A DNA stretch of 64,000 nucleotides from Runella zeae DSM 19591 (GCF_000423565.1 NZ_AUIF01000035.1:1-64000); one strand, 5' to 3'. Positions 15,767 to 25,777 are shown, counted from the first letter of the stretch. Notes: generated by a model not told the origin, from the letters alone. A program made the numbers and translations.

Positions 15767-18124
15767 GTGCAAGAAACCACAGAAACCTTCTGGCTTTGGC
15801 AATTATTAGGGCGATTGCACCCGCTAATCGTCCACTTTCCTATCGGACTCCTTTGTGTTGCGTTGTTGTTAGAAATCGTGGATTGGCGGCGCAAGTCCAC
15901 CGAACTTAGAGCAGGTATCAAGGCATTGGTATGGATTGGAGCAGGTAGCTCCGTACTTGCTGCTGTTTTGGGCTTGATTTTGGCCAATCAAGAAGAATAT
16001 GGCGGAGATACGGTAGTGGTTCACCAATGGTCTGGAATTGCTACGATGGCTTTGGCGGGGGGAGCAGTGTGGGCTTTGCGTACAGAGCGCCAATCACTTT
16101 TTAGGAGTTTATTGTTTATGACCGTAGGCGGAGTGACGGTGGCAGGCCACTACGGGGCTTTGCTAACCCACGGCGAAGATTATATCAGTGGCGTTTTACC
16201 TTTCAATAAATCTTCCGAAGCTGAGCCTTCGGGCGGTACAAATTTTACGTTTGCTAGTACCAACCAACCCCTTACAGAAAAGCAAATTGAAGATTTGAAT
16301 ATCGAAGTACGGTCTATTTTTGCTCACAATTGTTATAGTTGTCATAGCGCTACCAAAACCAAAGGAGAGCTTCGGCTCGACCAAAAAGACCTCATTTTCA
16401 AAGGCGGAGAGCACGGCCCTATCATCGTGGCGGGCAATCCTGACAAAAGCGAATTGATTCGGCGCATTACTTTGCCTGTAGGTCATAAAGAAGCAATGCC
16501 CACCAAAGGCAAGCGACTTTCCGAAAAAGAAGTGGCTATTTTAGAATATTGGATTAAACAGGGCGCTCCTTGGCCCAGTGGAGCAGAAAAAAGCATTTAT
16601 CGGGTGGCGGCATTGGAGCCTCGTATGCCAGAACTACCTGCTGCTACTGCCGAACTTACGCAGCCTATCGATCGTCTTACGAATGCGTATTTTCAGAAAA
16701 ATAAAATCACTTGGAAAAAGCTAGTCGATGACCGTACCTACATTCGTCGGGTGTACTTGGATGTGATAGGACTCCTGCCTAAACCCGAAGAAATTCAGGC
16801 TTTTGAAGCCGACAATCGCCCCGACAAACGGGAGATTTTGGTGAGAAGTTTGCTCAATCGCAACGAAGATTATGCTCAGCATTGGCTTACTTTTTGGAAT
16901 GATGCCCTCCGCAATGACTATTCCGGTACGGGCTACATCACCAAAGGGCGTTATGATATTACCAAATGGCTTTACACTTCTCTCAAAACCAACAAGCCTT
17001 ATAATCTTTTTGTAAAAGAACTCATCAGTCCCACCAAAGAATCAGAAGGGTTTATCAAGGGAATCAAATGGCGTGGTACCATCAACGCTAGCCAGCGTAC
17101 TGAGATGCAAGCGGCCCAAAATGTGGCGCAGGTATTTTTGGGCCTTAATCTTAAATGTGCTTCTTGTCATGATAGTTTTATCAGCGACTGGAAATTGGAA
17201 GATGCCTATGCTTTCGCTAATATTTTTGCCGACACTACCCTCGAAATTCACCGTTGCGACAAACCTACGGGCAAGCTGGCGGGGCGTAGAGTGCTTTTCA
17301 AGGAGCTAGGCGAAATCAAAGAAACCCCCGTTACGGAAGAGCGTTTGAAAGAGTTAGCGGAGTTTTTAGTACAACCCAAAGACGGGCGTCTGTATCGTAC
17401 TTTGGTCAATCGAGTATGGGCGCAGCTAATGGGGCGTGGTATCGTAGAGCCGGTAGATATGATGGACAACGAACCTTGGAGCCAAGATTTGCTTGATTGG
17501 TTGGCGTCGGATTTTGCGGCCAATGGCTATGATATCAAAAAGCTGATGTATGTAATTTTGACTTCTAAGACCTATCAATTGCCCTCGATTGGTGTCAAAG
17601 ACGCCGCTTTGCTTACTTCCTCAAACTTTGTTTTTGAAGGGATGGTAAGACGACGCCTTACGGCAGAGCAGTTTGCGGATGCGGTCAGTGTGGCCTTCAA
17701 TCCTGTATATGGTGATTCGGCCTTGGAATTCAAAAGATTACCCGAAAATATCCAAAAAGAAGTACCTTTTTCAAGAGCATCATTGGTCAAAAACGACCCC
17801 TTCTTGACGGCCTTGGGGCGTCCTAACCGAGAGACGGTTACGACGAGTCGAAATTCTCAAGCTAATCTTCTTCAAGCCCTTGAACTTACCAACGGAACCA
17901 AGTTTAATGAGGCAATCAAAAAAGGTGCGAAAATATGGCAAGCCAAATATCCTTCTTCTGAACTGCTGGTGAAGGAGCTTTATAAAAAATCGTTGGGACG
18001 AGAGCCTTTGCCGAAGGAGTTGAATGTAGCTCAGAAAATGGTAGGACCTAAACCTACCGTAGAAGGTATCGAAGATTTGGTTTGGGCTATATCAATTCAC
18101 CCAGAATTTCAGTTAATATATTGA
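15767..18124 (+). CDS. DUF2231-PSCyt1-DUF1549-DUF1553 membrane cytochrome c protein
   Basis: 785 residues, GTG start. Residues 1-150 hold several membrane helices of the DUF2231 type (LGRLHPLIVHFPIGLLCVALLLEIVDW). Next is a planctomycete-type cytochrome c domain with haem motif CYSCH at 189-193 (CYSCHSATKTKGELRLD), then DUF1549/PSCyt2 (VDDRTYIRRVYLDVIGLLPKPEEIQAF, second haem motif CASCH at 464-468) and DUF1553/PSD1 (LYRTLVNRVWAQLMGRGIVEPVDMMDN ... TAEQFADAVSVAFNPVYG). Anchored in the inner membrane with the haem domains in the periplasm. The family is widespread in Planctomycetes and Cytophagales, with function poorly known; proposed roles are redox or hydrolytic steps on glycans. Paired with the DUF1501 gene 19 bp downstream. 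Confidence 0.88.
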   Translation: MQETTETFWLWQLLGRLHPLIVHFPIGLLCVALLLEIVDWRRKSTELRAGIKALVWIGAGSSVLAAVLGLILANQEEYGGDTVVVHQWSGIATMALAGGAVWALRTERQSLFRSLLFMTVGGVTVAGHYGALLTHGEDYISGVLPFNKSSEAEPSGGTNFTFASTNQPLTEKQIEDLNIEVRSIFAHNCYSCHSATKTKGELRLDQKDLIFKGGEHGPIIVAGNPDKSELIRRITLPVGHKEAMPTKGKRLSEKEVAILEYWIKQGAPWPSGAEKSIYRVAALEPRMPELPAATAELTQPIDRLTNAYFQKNKITWKKLVDDRTYIRRVYLDVIGLLPKPEEIQAFEADNRPDKREILVRSLLNRNEDYAQHWLTFWNDALRNDYSGTGYITKGRYDITKWLYTSLKTNKPYNLFVKELISPTKESEGFIKGIKWRGTINASQRTEMQAAQNVAQVFLGLNLKCASCHDSFISDWKLEDAYAFANIFADTTLEIHRCDKPTGKLAGRRVLFKELGEIKETPVTEERLKELAEFLVQPKDGRLYRTLVNRVWAQLMGRGIVEPVDMMDNEPWSQDLLDWLASDFAANGYDIKKLMYVILTSKTYQLPSIGVKDAALLTSSNFVFEGMVRRRLTAEQFADAVSVAFNPVYGDSALEFKRLPENIQKEVPFSRASLVKNDPFLTALGRPNRETVTTSRNSQANLLQALELTNGTKFNEAIKKGAKIWQAKYPSSELLVKELYKKSLGREPLPKELNVAQKMVGPKPTVEGIEDLVWAISIHPEFQLIY

Positions 18125-18143
18125 TAATAAAGCGATTTTGATA

Positions 18144-19574
18144 ATGAAAAATAGATGGAATAGAAGAGAGTTTCTCCAGAAAACAAGCGCGGCTACTTTG
18201 GCCGCAATGGCGGCGAGTGCCCCTATCCCTAGCTTGCTTTCGGGCTGTACTAAAAAAATAGGTCAAACCAACGGTACCGCCGACACGGTCATTTTGCTTT
18301 GGATGGCGGGTGGTATGGCACATACCGAGACCTTTGACCCCAAAAGATATACGCCTTTCGAAACAGGAATGGAAGGCAATCGCGTATTGAGTACTTTCAA
18401 ATCTGTACCGACGGTTTTAGACGGAATTCATTTTTCGGAAGGACTAGAGTCGATTGGTAAAGTAATGGACAAAGGAACGCTCATTCGCTCTTATGTAGCT
18501 GCCGACTTGGGGCATATCTTGCACTCTCGGCACCAATACCATTGGCATACCTGCTACGAACCGCCCCAAACGGTCGCAGCTCCACACATTGGGGCGTGGA
18601 TTGCCAAAGAACTAGGTCCTAAAAATCCCGTGATTCCGGCTTTTATTGACATTGGGCAGCGGTTTACCGTAGGCGAGGCCGAAGAGCTGAAAGCATTTCA
18701 TACGGCAGGTTTTTTGGGAAATGAATATGGACCTTTCTTCATTCCTGACCCCAGTCAAGGATTGGAAAGTGTGCGCCCGCCGGTAGGAATGGATGCCAAA
18801 CGTTTTGAACGCCGCAACCAGCTATACAACGAACTTATCAGCAACGGCCCCATGGGTGAGTTTGGGAGCGATTACCAAAAAGAATCCCTCAAACGCTCGA
18901 TGGAGCAAGCCTATATGTTGCTCAATTCACCCGAAGCTAAGGCTTTTAACCTCACTACTGAGCCAAAAGAAAGCTACGATATTTATAATACAGGACGCTT
19001 TGGGTTGGGGTGTCTGTTGGCCAAAAGGTTGACCCAACAAGGCGCACGTTTCATCAGTGTAACCACCGAATATGAACCATTTTTTGGTTGGGATACCCAC
19101 GAAAACGGTCACACGCGCTTGGAAGGCATGAAAAAAATGATTGATGGGCCAGTGGCACAGTTGATTAAAGACTTAGACCAATCGGGTCACCTCGACCGCA
19201 CGCTTATTATCTTAGCGAGTGAGTTTAGCCGCGATATGATGGTCGAAGGCCGACCCGACGCCAAGGTACAAGAGCAGGTAAATCAGCCCGAGATTTTGTC
19301 GGATATGAAATTTTATGGAATGCACCGCCACTTTACCGACGGCTGCTCTATCTTGATGTTTGGAGGGGGAATCAAACGGGGATTTGTGTATGGCAAAACC
19401 GCCGATGAGCGCCCATGTAAGACTATCGAAAATCCCGTAAAAATCGACGGAATTCACCAAACTATTTATCACGCATTAGGGATTGCACCTGATACACAGT
19501 ATGAAATCGAAAAGCGACCTTTTTATACTACCCCCGATGGTAAGGGAAAAGCCGTAATGGATTTGTTGGCTTAG
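18144..19574 (+). CDS. Tat-exported DUF1501 protein (sulfatase-like alkaline-phosphatase fold)
   Basis: 476 residues from the ATG at 18144 (an in-frame TTG lies 6 bp upstream). The N-terminus has a twin-arginine signal (NRREFLQKTSAATLAAMAAS) followed by a lipobox-like LLSGC, so it may be a Tat-exported lipoprotein. DUF1501 motifs: TVILLWMAGGMAHTETFDPK, the H-x-x-H rich HILHSRHQYHWHT, GWDTHENGH, ILASEFSRD and KRGFVYGKT. DUF1501 proteins share the alkaline phosphatase/sulfatase fold and nearly always follow a DUF1549/DUF1553 cytochrome gene, as here. The reaction is not established. Confidence 0.87.
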   Translation: MKNRWNRREFLQKTSAATLAAMAASAPIPSLLSGCTKKIGQTNGTADTVILLWMAGGMAHTETFDPKRYTPFETGMEGNRVLSTFKSVPTVLDGIHFSEGLESIGKVMDKGTLIRSYVAADLGHILHSRHQYHWHTCYEPPQTVAAPHIGAWIAKELGPKNPVIPAFIDIGQRFTVGEAEELKAFHTAGFLGNEYGPFFIPDPSQGLESVRPPVGMDAKRFERRNQLYNELISNGPMGEFGSDYQKESLKRSMEQAYMLLNSPEAKAFNLTTEPKESYDIYNTGRFGLGCLLAKRLTQQGARFISVTTEYEPFFGWDTHENGHTRLEGMKKMIDGPVAQLIKDLDQSGHLDRTLIILASEFSRDMMVEGRPDAKVQEQVNQPEILSDMKFYGMHRHFTDGCSILMFGGGIKRGFVYGKTADERPCKTIENPVKIDGIHQTIYHALGIAPDTQYEIEKRPFYTTPDGKGKAVMDLLA

Positions 19575-19634
19575 AATATAGCCAACAGCAGTGACATACC
19601 GCAATTCAAAGATGCTTTAGCACTTAATAATGTA

Positions 19635-21962
19635 ATGACGAAAAATGCTTTTTATATATCGGTAATGGTCGTGGCACTTATCGGGTATTTGCAATCTTGC
19701 GGAAGTAGCTCAAGCACTTCTCAAGAAGAAATACCTGATAAAGTAAGTTACAATTTTGACATCCGTCCTATCCTTTCGGATAAGTGCTTGGCGTGTCATG
19801 GACCTGATGCCAACAAAAGAGAAGCGGGACTTCGGCTCGACGACCCCGAAAGTGCCTTCAAAGCACTGAAAGATAATCCCTCGGCGCACGCTATCATCGC
19901 GGGAGAGCCACAGCGGTCGGAGGTATTTTTGAGGATTTCGACCAAGGATACCAATAAGCTCATGCCGCCGCCTTCCTCTAATCTTAAACTTTCAGCCAGA
20001 GAGATAGGGCTGATTGAGAAGTGGATTAAACAAGGTGCCAAATATGAAAAGCATTGGGCCTTTGTGGCTCCTCAAAAACCAGCAGTGCCTGAAGTAAAAA
20101 ATGAGGATTGGCCTAAAAATGAAATAGACTTTTTTGTTTTACAAAAACAAGAACAAAAAGGCTTTAGTCCCAACGAAGAAGCAGACAAAGAGCGACTACT
20201 CAAACGAGTAAGTCTCGACCTCGTAGGCTTGCCTCCTACGCTCAAAATGATGGATAGTTTTTTGGCCGATAAAAGCCCCAATGCTTACGAAAAAGTAGTG
20301 GACGAACTCCTCAAAAATCCAGCTTATGGTGAAAAAATGGCGGTTTATTGGCTTGATTTGGCACGTTATGCCGATTCGCATGGGTACCAAGATGATGGCT
20401 ATCGTACACAGTGGCCGTGGCGTGATTGGGTGATACATGCCCTCAACAAAAACATGCCTTACGATAAGTTTGTGACATGGCAGTTGGCGGGAGATTTACT
20501 ACCCAACCGCGATAAAAGCCCTACTTACAAAGAACAACTTTTGGCAACAGGCTTTAATCGAAACCATAAGATTACGGAAGAAGGCGGTGTGATACCCGAA
20601 GAGTATCGCATCAGCTACGTGACCGACCGCAACGATTTGTTTGGCAAGGCTTTTCTGGGGGTAACTCTCGAATGTGCTCATTGCCACGACCATAAGTATG
20701 ACCCTTTTTCTCAAAAGGAATATTATCAACTCTTTGCATTTTTCAATAGCGTCAATGAAGTGGGGATTGAGTCGGTGATTGGGGGGCCTGAAACCTACGC
20801 CAAAAAACCGCTCATGGAAATCAGTAATGAGGATGTAAAAAATATCTTGACCTTTATCAACAAACCTGATACCAACCGCCTCATTGTGTCGGTAATGACC
20901 GACCTTGATACCATGCGCAAAACGCACATCTTGCGCAGAGGAGTATATGATGCGCCTGGTGAAGAAGTACAGCCCAATACTCCTTCCTTTATTTTGCCTT
21001 TTGATAAAAAATACCCCAAAAACCGCCTTGGATTGGCTAAGTGGCTTTTTGACCGCAAAAATCCTCTTACGGCACGGGTATTTGTCAACCAAATGTGGCA
21101 AGAGTTTTTTGGGAAAGGCATTGTCAAGACATCGGGCGATTTTGGGATGCAAGGAGAGCTTCCTTCCCACCCAGAGCTATTAGATTGGTTGGCGGTCGAT
21201 TTTATGGAGCATGGCTGGAATCTTAAGCGATTAGTAAAACAGTTTGTAATGTCGGCTACGTATCGGCAGTCGGCAGTAGTAACACCCGAAAAACTCGCCA
21301 CTGACCCCGACAATATTTACCTAGCACGGGCGCCGCGCTATCATATCAATGCGGAGTTTGTAAGAGATCTAGTGCTCTCAAGTAGTGGATTGCTGGTGCC
21401 CACTATTGGGGGGCCAAGCGTCAAACCTTATCAGCCACCGGGGCTTTGGGAAGGAGCTACTTCGGGTCGTGGGCTGCTCTCTATGTATGTGCAAGACCAC
21501 GGTGCAAGCCTGTATCGTAGGGGAATGTATACGCTCATTAAGCGCACGGTGCCGCCGCCTTCTATGAGTATTTTTGATGCAAGCAATCGTGATTTGTGTG
21601 AAGTAAAACGCCTCAAAACCAATACGCCTTTACAAGCTTTAGTGATGTTAAATGACCCCACGGTGCTAGAAGCTTCACGGGTATTAGCGGCAAAATTGCT
21701 GCAAGAAAACAGTGGCGTTTCCGACAAAATTCAGAAAGCATTTCGCTTAGTGGTATGTCGCAAGCCTACTGATAAGGAGATGACTATTTTGAGTAATTTT
21801 TATGAAAAAGAACTCAAAAAACTCAATAAAACAAGTGCAGAAAAATTACTAGCAGTGGGGGAGTATCCTGTTCCTACCCAAATAGACAAAGTGTCGTTGG
21901 CGGCTTTGATGAAAGTGGTCAATACCATTTACAATCTAGAAGAAACTATTACAAAAACATAG
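19635..21962 (+). CDS. PSCyt1-DUF1549-DUF1553 cytochrome c lipoprotein
   Basis: 775 residues. Lipoprotein signal (VVALIGYLQSC, lipid-acceptor Cys then GSSSS). PSCyt1 domain YNFDIRPILSDKCLACHGPDANKREAGLRLDD with haem motif CLACH at 51-55. DUF1549: DKERLLKRVSLDLVGLPPTLKMMDSFLAD, MAVYWLDLARYADSHGYQDDGYR, ECAHCHDHKYDPFSQKEYYQ with second haem motif CAHCH at 347-351. DUF1553: NPLTARVFVNQMWQEFFGKGIVKTSGDFG ... NRDLCEVKRLKTNTPLQALVMLNDP. This is the canonical form of the family, without the DUF2231 membrane part of its neighbour. It pairs with the next DUF1501 gene, making a second pair. Confidence 0.9.
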   Translation: MTKNAFYISVMVVALIGYLQSCGSSSSTSQEEIPDKVSYNFDIRPILSDKCLACHGPDANKREAGLRLDDPESAFKALKDNPSAHAIIAGEPQRSEVFLRISTKDTNKLMPPPSSNLKLSAREIGLIEKWIKQGAKYEKHWAFVAPQKPAVPEVKNEDWPKNEIDFFVLQKQEQKGFSPNEEADKERLLKRVSLDLVGLPPTLKMMDSFLADKSPNAYEKVVDELLKNPAYGEKMAVYWLDLARYADSHGYQDDGYRTQWPWRDWVIHALNKNMPYDKFVTWQLAGDLLPNRDKSPTYKEQLLATGFNRNHKITEEGGVIPEEYRISYVTDRNDLFGKAFLGVTLECAHCHDHKYDPFSQKEYYQLFAFFNSVNEVGIESVIGGPETYAKKPLMEISNEDVKNILTFINKPDTNRLIVSVMTDLDTMRKTHILRRGVYDAPGEEVQPNTPSFILPFDKKYPKNRLGLAKWLFDRKNPLTARVFVNQMWQEFFGKGIVKTSGDFGMQGELPSHPELLDWLAVDFMEHGWNLKRLVKQFVMSATYRQSAVVTPEKLATDPDNIYLARAPRYHINAEFVRDLVLSSSGLLVPTIGGPSVKPYQPPGLWEGATSGRGLLSMYVQDHGASLYRRGMYTLIKRTVPPPSMSIFDASNRDLCEVKRLKTNTPLQALVMLNDPTVLEASRVLAAKLLQENSGVSDKIQKAFRLVVCRKPTDKEMTILSNFYEKELKKLNKTSAEKLLAVGEYPVPTQIDKVSLAALMKVVNTIYNLEETITKT

Positions 21963-22043
21963 AAGTACGGGCTTTATTGGAATCCTCGGGAGTTTAGGAG
22001 AAAGCGTTTGAAAAAGAGGTAGTTATCGCAATTTTTGATACCA

Positions 22044-23498
22044 ATGGAAAAAGAAATATTAGAACATGGACTGAGTTTTAACCGTCGTCGGTTTTTATCG
22101 ACGATGAGCCTGGGCTTAGGAAGCGTAGCATTGGGGTCGTTGATGATTCCCAATCTGCTCAATGGAGGCGATATGGACGAAGCCGGTTTTACGCCGGGTA
22201 TCCCTCACTTTGCCCCCAAAGCCAAACGAGTCATTTATTTGTTTCAGAATGGAGCCCCTTCGCAGATGGAACTCTTTGATTATAAGCCCAAATTGCGCGA
22301 AATGATGGGGCAGGAAATCCCACCTTCTGTACGTGGCAACCAACGCCTCACGGGAATGACCGCCAATCAAGCTTCATTTCCTTTGGCGGGGTCATTTGTG
22401 GATTTCAAACAATACGGACAGGCGGGGGCTTGGGTGAGCGATTTGATGCCTTATACTGCCAAAATCGTGGATGACCTCTGTATCATCAAATCAATGTACA
22501 CCGAGGCTATCAATCACGACCCTGCTCTTACCTTTTTACAAACAGGTTCGCAGCAAGGCAACCGCCCCAGTATGGGGGCGTGGCTTAGCTATGGTTTGGG
22601 TAATGAAAACAAAAACTTGCCTGATTTTACGGTGCTTCTATCGCGCGGAATCGGCAATGGGCAGGGGGTATATTCCAAACTTTGGTCCAATGGCTTTTTG
22701 GATTCTATTCATCAAGGAGTACAATTTAGCAAGGGAGAAGACCCTGTGCTGTATATACGAGACCCTGAGGGGATGAACCGTAAAGAGCGCCGTGAGATGT
22801 TGGATAATTTAGCCGAACTCAACCAGCTTTCGTATGAGCAGTTTGGCGACCCTGAGATTGCGGCTAAAATCAAACAGTACGAAATGGCCTATCGGATGCA
22901 GACTGCCGTGCCTGAAGTGATGGATTTGTCGAAAGAATCGGACGATATCGTAAAGCTTTATGGCCCTGATTGTTTGGTGCCGGGTACTTATGCGGCCAAT
23001 TGCCTTTTGGCGCGTAAACTTTCCGAAAACGGAGTAAGATTTGTGCAATTATACCATCAAGGGTGGGATCAGCACGGCAACTTGCCTTTTGAGATACAAA
23101 GCCAAGCCAAAGACGTAGATCAAGCCTCCGCAGCATTGGTGACTGATTTGAAACAACGTGGACTTTTGGACGAAACATTGGTGATTTGGGGGGGAGAATT
23201 TGGTCGTACAAGTTATAGCCAAGGCAAACTTACTAAAGATAACTACGGTCGCGACCACCACCCGCGTTGCTTTACGATTTGGATGGCGGGCGGCGGCATC
23301 AAGCCGGGGCTAGTCTATGGCGATACCGACGAAGTGGGGTACAACATAGCCCGTAATCCTGTGCATGTGCATGATTTTCAGGCGACTGTGCTACACCTAC
23401 TGGGGCTTAATCACGAAAAACTTATTTTCAAACATCTTGGTCGCCGTTATCGTCTTACAGATGTGTCGGGCAAGGTGGTGAGAGATATTATGAGTTAA
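22044..23498 (+). CDS. DUF1501 protein with Tat-like signal
   Basis: 484 residues from the ATG at 22044 (an in-frame TTG lies 9 bp upstream). A short leader then a twin-arginine-type signal (NRRRFLSTMSLGLGSVALGSL). DUF1501 motifs: KAKRVIYLFQNGAPSQMELFDYKPKL, TGSQQGNRPSMGAWLSYGLG, LYHQGWDQHGNLP, ETLVIWGGEFGRTSYSQ, GRDHHPRCFTIWMAGGGIKPGLVYGDTDEVGYN. It has all the metal-ligand-like Asp/His positions of the family and is closer to the planctomycete type than the 18144 gene. Second member of the cytochrome/DUF1501 pair. Confidence 0.9.
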   Translation: MEKEILEHGLSFNRRRFLSTMSLGLGSVALGSLMIPNLLNGGDMDEAGFTPGIPHFAPKAKRVIYLFQNGAPSQMELFDYKPKLREMMGQEIPPSVRGNQRLTGMTANQASFPLAGSFVDFKQYGQAGAWVSDLMPYTAKIVDDLCIIKSMYTEAINHDPALTFLQTGSQQGNRPSMGAWLSYGLGNENKNLPDFTVLLSRGIGNGQGVYSKLWSNGFLDSIHQGVQFSKGEDPVLYIRDPEGMNRKERREMLDNLAELNQLSYEQFGDPEIAAKIKQYEMAYRMQTAVPEVMDLSKESDDIVKLYGPDCLVPGTYAANCLLARKLSENGVRFVQLYHQGWDQHGNLPFEIQSQAKDVDQASAALVTDLKQRGLLDETLVIWGGEFGRTSYSQGKLTKDNYGRDHHPRCFTIWMAGGGIKPGLVYGDTDEVGYNIARNPVHVHDFQATVLHLLGLNHEKLIFKHLGRRYRLTDVSGKVVRDIMS

Positions 23499-23545
23499 TC
23501 TTTTTTGTAACATAGGGAACAAAACCTAAAGTCCAATTTTCTCAA

Positions 23546-25714
23546 ATGAGTAGAAAGGTTATTGATTATTTAGAGCAGTTATTGTTGGTTTTTGGAATAT
23601 TTATTGCCTTTCTGTTATTGTTTGAGAGCAAATTGGTAGTACCCCTTTGGCTCCAACCTTTGGGACGGATGCACCCTTTGCTATTGCACTTCCCTATTGT
23701 GATGCTGCTTATTGCCTTTGGAATGGAGTTTTTTCGTTTCAATCCTCCTAATTCTTCCCATTCTTTTTACCTATTATTTCTGCGAAATCTGTGGCTTATT
23801 GGAGCCGTTTTGACCGGGACGACGGTGGTCATGGGGCTTTTCTTGGCTAAAGAGCAAGGATATGACGGTCAAACCTTACCTTGGCACAAATGGACAGGCG
23901 TAGTGGTTTTTTATGTAGCACTAGCGGGCTATTGGGTGCGTCAGCAAGCTTGGTATCAGGCTGCTATCGCCAAAGGATTTGTGTCGATTGCGGCCTTGAT
24001 TTTGGTAATTACGGGACATTTTGGCGCGGTTTTGACGCATGGTGACAATTTTATTTCTGGTCCTTTGCAAACCCCTGAGTCAGTTCCTTTCGACGAAGCC
24101 GTTGTTTTTGACCATGTTATTCAACCTATTTTTGAACAAAAATGTGTTAGTTGTCACAATCCCGATAAGATAAAAGGTGAGCTGATGCTGACCGATCAGC
24201 AGTCGATTTTGAAGGGTGGCAAAACAGGCAAGTTGTTTGTGCCCGGACAGCCCCAAGTGAGTTTGCTTTTGCAGCGTATTCACTTACCGCTCGACGACAA
24301 AAAGCACATGCCTCCTGTGGGGAAAGTACAGCTCAATCCACAAGAAATTATGCTACTATCGCTGTGGATAAAAGCCAATGCTGATTTTAAGAAAAAAGTG
24401 GCAGACTTGCCTGTCAATGACTCATTGAGGCTGATTGCGGCTACTTTGTTGGCCCCTGTCAGTGCCCCACAAGAAACGTTTGATTTTGCGGCTGCTGACG
24501 AAGAAACCATCAAAAAACTAACGACTGAGTTTCGGAGTATTGTGCCATTGGCGCATGAATCGCCTGCTTTGTCGGTCAATTTTTTCAATAAAAACTTGTA
24601 CAACCCCGAAAAAATCAAAGAGTTAGCAGAGATTAAGAAGCAGGTGGTATTTTTGAATCTTGCCAAAATGCCCGTCAAAGATGCTGATTTGGGGCAAGTG
24701 GTCGCTTTTGAAAATTTGCAAAAATTGAATCTGAATTTTACGGATATTACTGGCAAAGGGCTGAAAGAGCTTACTTCTTTGAAAAAACTCAAAAATCTCT
24801 CTTTGGCAGGAACACAAATATCTATCAAGGATCTTCAAGCCGTAATACCCAGTTTTCAGAATCTCAATACAGTGGCTATTTGGAACACGGGCCTAACGCC
24901 TTCGGAGATGCAGCAACTCAAAAAAGAGTTTAAGAATATTAATTTTATTGAAGGTTTCAAAGACGATGGTTCAAACCCTATCAAACTCAATCCGCCGCAA
25001 GTTAAAAACAGTGCAATGGTTTTTGAAAACTCATTGGCGGTATTGTTGAGCCACCCCGTCAAAGGTGTTCAAATTCGATATACCACCGACGGCACTGAGC
25101 CAGATAGTATTCATTCGCCGTTGTTTACTAATCAAACGGTCATTAATAATAGCACTCATATTCGGGCCAAGGCCTACAAAGATGGTTGGTATGGAAGTGA
25201 TGTAATAAATTTTGACTTTTTGAAAAGAACCTACAAGCCTGATAGTGTGCGGCTTTTGCTTCCTCTCAACCGCGTGCATCAGGCCGAAGGAGAAAAATCG
25301 TTTTTTGATACAAAACTCGGTACCTTCAATGCCAATAGCCCTGCGTGGGCCAACAATTGGATTGGCGTCCGAAACAATGATATGGCGTTGATATCAGAAT
25401 TTAAGAAACCTGCGCTTGTATCGTCGGTGGAGTTGCGTATCATGGAAGAAGTAGAAACGGGTATATTTCCTCCCGAAAAAATTGAAGTGTGGGGCGGTAC
25501 AAACCCTAATCAATTGAGGCTGATTGCGACCTTCAAGCCTTCAATTCCGACCCAACAACGCCCGCATTTACTAACTATAGTAGGAGGGAAGTTCAAGCCT
25601 CAATCGGTGACTTTCTTGAAAATTGTCGCCAAACCTCTTCAGAAAATTCCCGACTGGCACAGCGCGAAGGGGAGGACTGCGTTGTTGCTAGTAGATGAGT
25701 TACTCATCAATTGA
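23546..25714 (+). CDS. DUF2231-cytochrome c-LRR-like-CHB_HEX multidomain protein
   Basis: 722 residues. Residues about 1-165 are DUF2231-type membrane helices (LGRMHPLLLHFPIVMLLIAFGMEFF). A PSCyt1-like haem domain follows (FEQKCVSCHNPDKIKGELML, CVSCH at 200-204). Next is a short leucine-rich-repeat-like region (VVAFENLQKLNLNFTDITGKGLKELTSLKKLKNLSLAGTQI), then a chitobiase/beta-hexosaminidase C-terminal-type domain (VQIRYTTDGTEPDSIHSPLFTNQTVINNSTHIRAKAYKDGW) and a C-terminal discoidin-like part (VSSVELRIMEEVETGIFPPEKIEVWGG). No DUF1549/DUF1553 catalytic part. Likely an inner-membrane redox anchor with a sugar-binding face serving the two upstream pairs. Confidence 0.82.
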   Translation: MSRKVIDYLEQLLLVFGIFIAFLLLFESKLVVPLWLQPLGRMHPLLLHFPIVMLLIAFGMEFFRFNPPNSSHSFYLLFLRNLWLIGAVLTGTTVVMGLFLAKEQGYDGQTLPWHKWTGVVVFYVALAGYWVRQQAWYQAAIAKGFVSIAALILVITGHFGAVLTHGDNFISGPLQTPESVPFDEAVVFDHVIQPIFEQKCVSCHNPDKIKGELMLTDQQSILKGGKTGKLFVPGQPQVSLLLQRIHLPLDDKKHMPPVGKVQLNPQEIMLLSLWIKANADFKKKVADLPVNDSLRLIAATLLAPVSAPQETFDFAAADEETIKKLTTEFRSIVPLAHESPALSVNFFNKNLYNPEKIKELAEIKKQVVFLNLAKMPVKDADLGQVVAFENLQKLNLNFTDITGKGLKELTSLKKLKNLSLAGTQISIKDLQAVIPSFQNLNTVAIWNTGLTPSEMQQLKKEFKNINFIEGFKDDGSNPIKLNPPQVKNSAMVFENSLAVLLSHPVKGVQIRYTTDGTEPDSIHSPLFTNQTVINNSTHIRAKAYKDGWYGSDVINFDFLKRTYKPDSVRLLLPLNRVHQAEGEKSFFDTKLGTFNANSPAWANNWIGVRNNDMALISEFKKPALVSSVELRIMEEVETGIFPPEKIEVWGGTNPNQLRLIATFKPSIPTQQRPHLLTIVGGKFKPQSVTFLKIVAKPLQKIPDWHSAKGRTALLLVDELLIN

Positions 25715-25716
25715 AT

Positions 25717-25762
25717 TGTAGTGTGCCACAATCCACTTCTTTCAGGCTTGTAGCACACTACA
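25717..25762. terminator. Inverted repeat between convergent genes
   Basis: TGTAGTGTGC (25717-25726) and GCACACTACA (25753-25762) form a 10-bp stem with a 26-base loop between two convergent genes. Probably a bidirectional terminator; the long loop and lack of a T-run weaken it. Confidence 0.45.
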
Positions 25763-25777
25763 CAATAGATTTTTGGT

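Noticed and set aside
20499-21313. Minus-strand ORFs of 223 and 172 codons inside the DUF1549/DUF1553 gene
   Set aside because: They overlap each other and a confidently identified gene, with no recognisable protein features.
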